Positions 1 to 4,820 of a stretch of 5,150 nt of DNA are shown here, piece after piece (position 1 is the stretch's first letter; every line of letters starts with the position of its first letter). The notes beneath the pieces are model-generated. The model saw only the letters and a program-made list of their open reading frames with translations, had not been told where the DNA came from and did no database searches. The position numbers and the translations under genes were made by a program. This DNA is from Micavibrio sp. UBA5703. Its GTDB lineage: Bacteria > Pseudomonadota > Alphaproteobacteria > Micavibrionales > Micavibrionaceae. The stretch is taken from NCBI GenBank assembly GCA_002420015.1, contig DIHF01000015.1, forward strand, positions 1,043 to 6,192, read 5' to 3'.

Positions 1-36
1 AAAAAACCTCTTGAAACCCCAGTATCTACAGGGCAT

Positions 37-56
37 TATCCCGGCTTGCAGGGATA
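37..56. repeat. short perfect inverted repeat upstream of tRNA-Gln
   Basis: TATCCC (37-42) and GGGATA (51-56) form a perfect 6-bp stem around an 8-base loop. No T-run follows on either strand, so it does not look like an intrinsic terminator. The rest of bases 1-114 shows no open reading frame I would defend and no clear promoter for the tRNA. A hairpin this short can arise by chance, and its role is unknown. Confidence 0.35.
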
Positions 57-114
57 GGCTGCGGCAGTTTCAAGCCCAAGCCCTTTCCTGATTTTACCGG
101 CATTTCTCACATGT

Positions 115-189
115 TGGGGCGTAGCCAAGCGGTAAGGCAGCGGTTTTTGGTACCGCCATTCCTAGGTTCGATCCCTAGCGCCCCAGCCA
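115..189 (+). tRNA. trnQ: tRNA-Gln, anticodon UUG, with encoded CCA
   Basis: The full cloverleaf can be drawn. The acceptor stem TGGGGCG (115-121) pairs with CGCCCCA (179-185), followed by discriminator G186 and a genome-encoded CCA (187-189). The D stem is 124-126 with 136-138. The anticodon stem is 140-144 with 152-156, and its 7-base loop carries TTG at 147-149, which reads CAA/CAG glutamine codons. The T stem is 162-166 with 174-178, around a TTCGATC loop. The variable loop is five bases, and every stem pair is Watson-Crick. The weak first pair U1-A72 is typical of bacterial tRNA-Gln and is used in recognition by glutaminyl-tRNA synthetase or its non-discriminating substitute. The gene converges on the methionine salvage operon, ending 33 bp from the mtnA stop. 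No clear promoter or terminator is visible, so it may be part of a transcript that starts to the left. Confidence 0.97.
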
Positions 190-222
190 TTCATACATCC
201 TGCTCTTTCGGTATACGTTTAA

Positions 223-1290
223 TTACGCTGCGAATTTGTAAAGATCCCGGATATTCCCGACCACGCCCCTGTCCGTAATGTAACCGCTGACCAAATGGGC
301 CGGTGTGATGTCAAAGGCCGGGTTGGCTGCTTGTGACGTGGTCAATTTTACCGAGATAAGCTCTTCGTAATTATCCAAGCCCTGCACAGTTTTCATTTCC
401 TCTGCGTCTCTTTCCTCGATCGAGATGTCATCTCCGCTTTCAAGCGTATCGTCGAAGGTCGTATAAGGCAAAGCCACGTAAAACGGTACATTGTTATCCT
501 GCGCAGCAAGAGCCTTAAGATAGGTCCCTATTTTATTGGCCACATCGCCGTTGCGCGTGACCCGGTCGGCACCGACGATGCACATATCGACTTTCCCCTG
601 CCGCATCAGCAAGCCGCCGGCATTATCGGCGATCACGGTATGCGGTACGCCGTGCTGGGAAAGTTCGTAGGCGGTCAAAAATCCCTGGTTACGCGGCCGC
701 GTTTCATCGACCCAGACATGAACCGGAATGCCCTCGTCATGCGCCATGTAGACCGGAGAGGTTGCCGTACCGTAATCAACGGTCGCCAGCCAGCCGGCGT
801 TGCAGTGCGTCAGGATATTGATATCCCTGCCTTTGTTTTTGGAAGCCAGAGTCTTGATAAGTGTCAGACCGTATTCCCCTATACGGCGATTTATTTCGAC
901 GTCCTCATCGCATAAAGCCGCCGCACGTGCATAAGCGGCTTCAATACGCGCTGCTCCCGCAAGCGGCTTAACGGCTTTGATCATTTCATCAAGAGCCCAG
1001 CGCAAATTCACGGCCGTAGGCCGTGTGGAAAGCAGCATATTATAGGTTTTATCAAGGGCTATATCGGAGGAATTTTCACGCAGACCCAGACAAAGCCCGT
1101 AAGCCGCCGTCATTGCCAAAAGCGGCGCGCCGCGCGTCCACATTTCTTTAATTGCGCTGGCGGCCTGCTCCGCCGTTTTAAGTTCAACAATTTTCAGTTC
1201 CCAGGGCAAACGCCGCTGGTCGAAAATTCTGACGGACCAGCCATCATCACCAAGCCAGATCGAGCGATACGGCGTGCCGTTAATTTTCAT
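223..1290 (-). CDS. mtnA: S-methyl-5-thioribose-1-phosphate isomerase MtnA
   Basis: This cytosolic enzyme converts methylthioribose-1-phosphate to methylthioribulose-1-phosphate, the second step after MTA cleavage. At 355 aa it matches the family's usual length (about 350-370). Signature segments appear in order: RGAP (53-56) followed by AAYG, RPTAVNL (90-96), THCNAG (161-166) with the expected catalytic Cys163, ETRP..QG (196-203), ADNAGG (221-226), and VGADRV with the expected catalytic Asp242, then NKIGT (252-256). This set separates it from the related eIF2B-like subunits and ribose-1,5-bisphosphate isomerase. It is the last gene of the operon. Its ATG lies inside the 3' end of mtnK (11-bp overlap), with an AGAGG ribosome site six bases upstream, so translation is probably coupled. 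No terminator hairpin follows its TAA before the convergent tRNA-Gln. Confidence 0.97.
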   Translation of the reverse strand: MKINGTPYRSIWLGDDGWSVRIFDQRRLPWELKIVELKTAEQAASAIKEMWTRGAPLLAMTAAYGLCLGLRENSSDIALDKTYNMLLSTRPTAVNLRWALDEMIKAVKPLAGAARIEAAYARAAALCDEDVEINRRIGEYGLTLIKTLASKNKGRDINILTHCNAGWLATVDYGTATSPVYMAHDEGIPVHVWVDETRPRNQGFLTAYELSQHGVPHTVIADNAGGLLMRQGKVDMCIVGADRVTRNGDVANKIGTYLKALAAQDNNVPFYVALPYTTFDDTLESGDDISIEERDAEEMKTVQGLDNYEELISVKLTTSQAANPAFDITPAHLVSGYITDRGVVGNIRDLYKFAA

Positions 1291-2563
1291 GAGCAGCCTC
1301 TACTACATCATTCATGGATGAAAATTGCTCCCGGTCCAACAGAAGTCTGCGCGCAAACGCGAGCGCCCTTTTTTCACAGGACGAACGTGTATCGGGATTT
1401 TCAATAGATTCGAAATCTTCGACATGCGCCAACCCTAAAATTCTGCGAATGATTTTGCAGCCTGCAAAGCCCAATGAATCTGCCCATATTTTCTGGATAC
1501 GGTCTTTTGCGGTAATTTCCGCCAACGACGGCGCGTCCTTGAACAGCCTTGGGCTATATACATCACCCCCCGGGTTTTTCTCGTTTCTTTTCATGACAAG
1601 AGAAAAAATTTCATGCTCAAACACAGCCCAAAGAACTTGAATTTGATCCAGAAGCCAATCTGAATACTGGGCGCGCTCACCCTGCGATTTCTCATGACCG
1701 GACTGTGAAAAATAAGCCATGAAAAGATTGGCGATAATGGCCCCAACGTCAAAGCCTATAGGGCCGTAGAAGGCAAATTCCGGATCAATAACCCGCGTGT
1801 CTTCCTCCGTAACCATGACGGATCCCGTGTGCAGATCGCCATGAATAAGCGCCTCTGCATTATTGAGGAAGCGCCATTTCATGTCCTGAACTGCGCTCTT
1901 AAGCCTAGCATCCTTTTTGAACGCCTGCGCAATATCGTCAAGCTGCGGCGACGTGTGGCGATTCATCGGCGCATCAAAATACGGCTCATCAAAAACCAGA
2001 TCCTCGGTAATTTTGCACATCGCCGTATTGTCCAGAAAATACGAAATGCGCCTCTTTTTTTCCGGTGCGGGCAGATGCAGATCGGAGGTAAAAAAGAGCG
2101 TGCGAGCCAGAAATTTTCCCAGATGATCGGCCATATGCGGGTATCTGACAGCCTTTATAAGCCCTTTGCGCAAAATGATATGCGGCGAAAGATATTCCAT
2201 CACCGTCAGCGCCATAGCCTCATCATATTCATAAATTTCAGGAACATACTCGGAGGCATGTTTACTTTGTTCGACAAGCGCCAAATGTTCGTAATGCGCC
2301 CGCGAAAGCGGCAGAGGCCAGCTTTCACCGACAAGGCGAACATAGGGCAATGCCTGCTTTACGACGACCGCGCCCTTTGGACCCTCAACAATAAACACGA
2401 GATTGAGATTTCCATCGCCGACCTCTTTTGCCTGCCATTGCGATACGGAACCGCCGAGCCGGGATGCCACTGATTTGTACCCTGCAAGATAGCCACATAT
2501 GCTATCGGGCGTCAGTGCATAATATTCCTTTTTTTCCTCTGCTGGTTTCAGGCGTGCGGTCAT
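1280..2563 (-). CDS. mtnK: S-methyl-5-thioribose kinase MtnK
   Basis: ATP-dependent phosphorylation of 5-methylthioribose at O1, which feeds MtnA. The protein has the aminoglycoside-phosphotransferase / protein-kinase-like fold. It shows a glycine-containing N-lobe loop (GDGNLN, 49-54), the ATP-binding Lys69 in VVVKQ, the family motif GESWPL (79-84), catalytic HGDLHTG (241-247; Asp243), metal-binding DPEFAFYGP (260-268; Asp260, Glu262), and a twin arginine (Arg373-Arg374) matching the pair that holds the substrate in characterised MtnK. At 427 aa it is somewhat longer than the roughly 400 aa of the Bacillus and Klebsiella enzymes, with extra residues probably in the C-lobe (around 325-350) and at the C-terminus. 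The start is well supported: AAGGAG lies 8 bases before the ATG, and that ATG overlaps the mtnC stop as ATGA. Having MtnK implies that a separate MTA nucleosidase makes its substrate. Confidence 0.96.
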   Translation of the reverse strand: MTARLKPAEEKKEYYALTPDSICGYLAGYKSVASRLGGSVSQWQAKEVGDGNLNLVFIVEGPKGAVVVKQALPYVRLVGESWPLPLSRAHYEHLALVEQSKHASEYVPEIYEYDEAMALTVMEYLSPHIILRKGLIKAVRYPHMADHLGKFLARTLFFTSDLHLPAPEKKRRISYFLDNTAMCKITEDLVFDEPYFDAPMNRHTSPQLDDIAQAFKKDARLKSAVQDMKWRFLNNAEALIHGDLHTGSVMVTEEDTRVIDPEFAFYGPIGFDVGAIIANLFMAYFSQSGHEKSQGERAQYSDWLLDQIQVLWAVFEHEIFSLVMKRNEKNPGGDVYSPRLFKDAPSLAEITAKDRIQKIWADSLGFAGCKIIRRILGLAHVEDFESIENPDTRSSCEKRALAFARRLLLDREQFSSMNDVVEAAHEN

Positions 2564-3258
2564 GCGGCTTTCTCCTTGAGCGAAATACTGTAAAAGTCTT
2601 CTACGCTCACATAAGCTGAAACGGCGCCCGGATCGGCATTCAAATCCTGCGGGCGATTCACAAGAATTGTGTGAAAACCTGCGGCGTTCGCCGCGTCTAA
2701 TTCCTTCGTATTATCCGATAAAAACATGATAGAGCCTGGCATCAAACCTGTTTCGGCAGCAATTTTTTTATAAGAGTCCGGCTCGATCTTGGAGCCTGTA
2801 TTTGTATCGAAATATCCTGAAAACAAGGGCGTCAGATCACCATAGGGAGTATGCGAAAACAGCAGCTTTTGCGCCTCAACCGAACCGGAAGAATAGATGT
2901 AAAGCGCCAATCCTTCGTGCCGCCAGCGTTGAAGGGATTTCACGGCATCCTCATAAATATGCCCCTTTAAATCGCCTTTTTTATAGCCTTCCTTCCAGAT
3001 CATTCCTTGCAGCATCTTCAAAGGCGTTACCTTGCGATCCTCGTCTATCCATTGCAAAAGGCGCGAGATAATATCCTCGACACCAAGGTTAGGATCAGAT
3101 TCAATACTGCGAATATCGTTGAAAATATCGGCCAGGTCGCTCTCATGTGCGCGCACATAAGCCGGCAAGTGTTTTCGCGCATAGGGGAAAAGCATGTCCT
3201 TGACAAAAGACAGGCTGCTGGTCGTGCCTTCGATATCGGTTAAAATCGCAGAAATCAT
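2560..3258 (-). CDS. mtnC: acireductone synthase / enolase-phosphatase E1 MtnC
   Basis: A bifunctional HAD-superfamily enzyme that enolises 2,3-diketo-5-methylthiopentyl-1-phosphate and then removes the phosphate, giving the acireductone used by MtnD. At 232 aa it has the normal family length (about 230). HAD motifs are clear: motif I DIEGTT (8-13) with nucleophile Asp8 and Glu10 in place of the second Asp, as is typical of E1; motif II YSSGS (122-126); a conserved lysine in GSKIEP (Lys157); and motif IV FLSDN..ELDAA (179-190) with Asp182. The segment between motifs I and II is the usual helical cap. The presence of the fused enzyme means that separate MtnW and MtnX are not needed. It overlaps mtnD upstream and mtnK downstream by ATGA, with an AAAGG ribosome site just before its own ATG. 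Mg2+ dependence is expected from the family. Confidence 0.97.
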   Translation of the reverse strand: MISAILTDIEGTTSSLSFVKDMLFPYARKHLPAYVRAHESDLADIFNDIRSIESDPNLGVEDIISRLLQWIDEDRKVTPLKMLQGMIWKEGYKKGDLKGHIYEDAVKSLQRWRHEGLALYIYSSGSVEAQKLLFSHTPYGDLTPLFSGYFDTNTGSKIEPDSYKKIAAETGLMPGSIMFLSDNTKELDAANAAGFHTILVNRPQDLNADPGAVSAYVSVEDFYSISLKEKAA

Positions 3259-3821
3259 GCGGCCTTTGTCCGTTTCGTTTTTTCAAACTTTGGAAACTCA
3301 TCAGCGATTTTACTTCCTGTAAAATGCGGAACCCAGCCTTCCTTGTTGTCAAAAAAGCGGATAGCCGTAATGTCCGGATCGGGCCCCATATCAAACCAAT
3401 GCGTGACACCGGCGGGAACGCCGATCAAATCGCCGCGCTCGCAAAGCGCCATATAAACCTTGCCGTCAACGCGCAGATAAAAGACGCCGGCACCCTCAAC
3501 AAAAAAGCGCACTTCGTCTTCATTGTGCGTATGTTCATTAAGAAATTTCGCACGTATAGCCGGCTTGTCCGGCGTCTGGGCGTTGCAGCGCAGAATATCA
3601 ACGGTCTGGTAACCGTTTTCCTTCTTTATGCGTTCAATATCGGCGGCATAGGCCTCAAGAACCACGTTATCCCCGGCATCATTCGGAAACTTTTCAGAAG
3701 CCTCCCAGCGTTCAAAACGCACGCCGATTTTATTCAATGCCTCTGCGATGACCTCGTAATCCGGAGTATCAAGAAGCGCCTTTTGGGGGTCGTTGTCGGG
3801 ATAAATCGTCAACCTGCTCAT
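3255..3821 (-). CDS. mtnD: acireductone dioxygenase MtnD (cupin)
   Basis: A metal-dependent cupin dioxygenase that splits the acireductone with O2. In this family the bound metal decides the product: the Fe2+ form gives 4-methylthio-2-oxobutyrate plus formate (on-pathway), while the Ni2+ form gives methylthiopropionate, formate and CO. The 188-aa protein has the usual length. The metal ligands are visible as HTHNEDE (97-103; His97, His99, Glu103) and His141 in AGVTHWFD, with positions almost identical to the Klebsiella enzyme (96, 98, 102, 140). The C-terminal segment RFFDNKEGW (155-163) is also characteristic. Sequence alone does not tell which metal is used. The dependence on O2 implies that the pathway runs aerobically or microaerobically. 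Its start overlaps the mtnB stop (ATGA), with a GGGAG ribosome site upstream. Confidence 0.97.
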   Translation of the reverse strand: MSRLTIYPDNDPQKALLDTPDYEVIAEALNKIGVRFERWEASEKFPNDAGDNVVLEAYAADIERIKKENGYQTVDILRCNAQTPDKPAIRAKFLNEHTHNEDEVRFFVEGAGVFYLRVDGKVYMALCERGDLIGVPAGVTHWFDMGPDPDITAIRFFDNKEGWVPHFTGSKIADEFPKFEKTKRTKAA

Positions 3822-4438
3822 GCTCTCGCTCCCGCCCTGATTTTCATGGATTCCATTTCACATGCCAGTAAATACTCCAGCGCCTCGGCAATGCGTTCGG
3901 CCTCTGCCATGTCCCTGCCCCAGACATAAAACCCATGATCCCGGATAATATATGCGGGCGTATCTTTTGTTATTCTGCGCTCTACTTGTTCGCGAATGTC
4001 TTTCATGTCCTGCGAGTTTTCAAAAATAGGGATCTCCAAAGAAGTCTCATGCGTATTGATGCCCGGAAAAGCCTTAAGCATCTCATAACCTTCAAGTACG
4101 ATGGCTTTTTGGGTGTTGCCGCGCGTAACAACCGTTGCCGGCACCGAATGCACATGAAGAATGGCTTGCGCCTGTGGAAAAAGCCCGTAGAGCTGCGTAT
4201 GCAGCGCCGTCTCGGCAGAAGGTTTTTTGTCTTCGAGAGCAGCCCCCGTCTTATCGATAGTAATCACATCAGCGTCAGTCAGCCTGCCTTTGTGTGAACC
4301 GGAAACCGTAATGGCTATACAATCCCCGGAAAGACGAACCGAGTAATTACCGCTTGTCGCAGGCGCAAGCCCCTTGGAATCAAGAAATTTTCCCGCGCTA
4401 ATTATCTGCGTCCTAGCCCGATCGAGGTCCATAGTCAT
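3818..4438 (-). CDS. mtnB: methylthioribulose-1-phosphate dehydratase MtnB
   Basis: A zinc-dependent class II aldolase-family enzyme that dehydrates methylthioribulose-1-phosphate to 2,3-diketo-5-methylthiopentyl-1-phosphate. I chose the ATG at 4438 (206 aa, the usual length) because AGGA lies 8 bases upstream. In-frame sequence extends to a GTG at 4477, but that codon has no ribosome site and would add a 13-residue tail rich in Tyr and Lys that does not look like family sequence. Numbered from 4438, family features are TSGN (28-31) and SGSHKG (46-51) for phosphate binding, the probable catalytic acid/base Glu76 in SAET, zinc ligands His95 and His97 in HVHS, and the third His168 in RDHGFYVWG. 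Related aldolases (fuculose-P, ribulose-P epimerase) share the fold, but the neighbours settle the assignment. It is the first gene of the operon, so the promoter should lie in the intergenic region to its right. Confidence 0.95.
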   Translation of the reverse strand: MTMDLDRARTQIISAGKFLDSKGLAPATSGNYSVRLSGDCIAITVSGSHKGRLTDADVITIDKTGAALEDKKPSAETALHTQLYGLFPQAQAILHVHSVPATVVTRGNTQKAIVLEGYEMLKAFPGINTHETSLEIPIFENSQDMKDIREQVERRITKDTPAYIIRDHGFYVWGRDMAEAERIAEALEYLLACEMESMKIRAGARA

Positions 4439-4446
4439 CTGCGAAT

Positions 4447-4450
4447 TCCT
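4447..4450 (-). promoter_or_regulatory. ribosome binding site that fixes the mtnB start
   Basis: On the minus strand AGGA lies 8 bases before the ATG at 4438. It lies downstream of the alternative GTG start at 4477 and so supports the shorter MtnB. Confidence 0.7.
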
Positions 4451-4458
4451 ATATTTTT

Positions 4459-4466
4459 TATATATA
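4459..4466 (-). promoter_or_regulatory. possible -10 region of the mtn operon
   Basis: The minus strand reads TATATATA followed by AAAAAATATA just ahead of the mtnB ribosome site, and it offers several overlapping matches to a -10 box. No good -35 hexamer sits at 16-18 bp; the nearest candidate, TCCAGA, is weak. If this box is used, the 5' leader would be only about 15-20 bases. The operon promoter could equally lie further right in the intergenic region. Confidence 0.22.
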
Positions 4467-4577
4467 AGAGGTAGCACAGAGGCTCTGGAATAGTAAGATT
4501 AATGTATATCAGACCATTTATTTTTCATACTATTTGGCCTGAGTATTGTTTCTGCCCGTTTCACACAAAATTGGTAA

Positions 4578-4590
4578 TGTGAGCGTCACA
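4578..4590. promoter_or_regulatory. possible operator, TGTGA-gcg-TCACA palindrome
   Basis: TGTGA (4578-4582) and TCACA (4586-4590) are perfect inverted half-sites separated by GCG. A third half-site, TCACA, lies at 4561-4565. The half-sites look like those of CRP-type regulators, but those use a 6-base spacer and this one is 3. It could bind a different regulator or simply be part of an RNA structure. It is about 140 bp from the mtnB start and 230 bp from the rightward gene. Confidence 0.25.
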
Positions 4591-4597
4591 GGAAACC

Positions 4598-4624
4598 CCA
4601 GTAATTCCCTTTATTCTTTACTGG
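4598..4624. repeat. 7-bp hairpin, 13-base pyrimidine-rich loop
   Basis: CCAGTAA (4598-4604) and TTACTGG (4618-4624) are exact reverse complements around a 13-base loop that is pyrimidine-rich on the plus strand. No T-run follows on either strand. Alone, a stem of this length could occur by chance in a region of this size, but it sits next to a stronger hairpin and two terminators. Confidence 0.45.
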
Positions 4625-4647
4625 CTAACAGCTAGCTCCGAGAACGT

Positions 4648-4688
4648 TTAGCACCAGACTGCCCGCACAGCCATCAGTCTCTTGCTAA
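4648..4688. repeat. 12-bp interrupted hairpin
   Basis: The outer stem TTAGCA (4648-4653) pairs with TGCTAA (4683-4688). After a 2x2 internal loop, the inner stem AGACTG (4656-4661) pairs with CAGTCT (4675-4680) around a 13-base loop. Twelve pairs in register are unlikely by chance in 380 bp. On the plus strand it is followed by a loose pyrimidine run (CTTTTCTCCTT), so it might act as a weak rightward terminator. It would fold equally in a leftward mtn leader. Confidence 0.55.
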
Positions 4689-4697
4689 CTTTTCTCC

Positions 4698-4729
4698 TTG
4701 ACGTCCTTACAATATTATAGGAATATATT
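4698..4729 (+). promoter_or_regulatory. possible rightward promoter
   Basis: TTGACG (4698-4703) matches five of six bases of the -35 consensus. The -10 is uncertain: GAATAT sits at 17 bp but matches poorly, whereas TATATT (4724-4729) matches well but at 20 bp. If it is used, transcription would begin just before the first terminator hairpin, so the downstream gene would be under attenuation. Confidence 0.25.
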
Positions 4730-4738
4730 CAGATAAAG

Positions 4739-4767
4739 CGCCCGGACTCCGTCCACGGCGTTTTTTT
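4739..4767 (+). terminator. rightward intrinsic terminator 1
   Basis: CGCC (4739-4742) pairs with GGCG (4757-4760), and inside it GGAC (4744-4747) pairs with GTCC (4751-4754) around a 3-base loop, with a small internal bulge between the two stems. Seven T residues follow directly (4761-4767). Read leftwards it is followed only by CTTTATCT, so it works mainly on the plus strand. No plus-strand protein gene ends upstream of it. Confidence 0.75.
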
Positions 4768-4777
4768 GTATTCAACC

Positions 4778-4802
4778 AGCAGGCTAGAAGGCCTGCTTTT
4801 TT
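4778..4802 (+). terminator. rightward intrinsic terminator 2
   Basis: AGCAGGC (4778-4784) pairs perfectly with GCCTGCT (4791-4797) around a 6-base loop, and a six-T run (4797-4802) begins at the last stem base. This is a textbook rho-independent terminator in the rightward direction only. It ends 18 bases before the start codon of the next gene and 10 bp after terminator 1, so the two act in tandem. Confidence 0.85.
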
Positions 4803-4820
4803 ATTTCCAGGAAATTTACC

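Larger units (their letters stand above)
4439..4820. other. 382-bp divergent intergenic region with several hairpins
   Basis: No protein gene is apparent on either strand here. It separates the leftward mtn operon from a rightward gene at 4821 and should hold both promoters. From left to right it contains an AT-rich box close to mtnB, an AT-rich stretch (4490-4535), a TGTGA/TCACA palindrome (4578-4590), a 7-bp hairpin (4598-4624), a 12-bp interrupted hairpin (4648-4688), a TTGACG hexamer (4698-4703) and two rightward terminators (4739-4802). I looked for and did not find a SAM-I riboswitch signature or a tRNA fold. The layout would suit a small RNA gene or a structured leader. Confidence 0.6.

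Noticed and set aside
13..24. The 12-mer GAAACCCCAGTA occurs at 13-24 and again at 4592-4603, which could suggest direct repeats flanking an inserted segment
   Set aside because: About one shared 12-mer pair is expected by chance in a window this size, the flanks do not match, and the DNA between is a conserved metabolic operon with no integrase.
165..189. tRNA-Gln 3' end as a phage or island attachment site
   Set aside because: No second copy of the tRNA 3' segment and no integrase gene are visible in the window.
1829..2473. Long plus-strand open frame (214 aa) opposite mtnK
   Set aside because: It lies entirely antisense to a well-conserved gene with intact motifs, has a composition biased towards Arg, Ile and Phe, and shows no recognisable domain.
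3143..3409. Minus-strand 88-aa frame across the mtnC/mtnD junction
   Set aside because: It is out of frame with both genes, each of which has conserved catalytic motifs through this stretch.
3324..3929. Long plus-strand open frame (201 aa) opposite mtnD and mtnB
   Set aside because: It is antisense to two real genes and spans their junction; no domain and no convincing ribosome site.
4578..4590. Canonical CRP binding site
   Set aside because: The half-sites match, but the spacer is 3 bases instead of 6, so I report it only as an unassigned palindrome.
4714..4719. Perfect leftward -10 box (TATAAT on the minus strand)
   Set aside because: The hexamer is exact, but no -35-like sequence lies at 16-18 bp, where the terminator 1 stem and its flank sit instead; not listed as a promoter.
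4439..4740. SAM riboswitch controlling the mtn operon
   Set aside because: I could not match the conserved core of SAM-I, and the remembered SAM-II consensus is not clearly present; only generic hairpins are supported.
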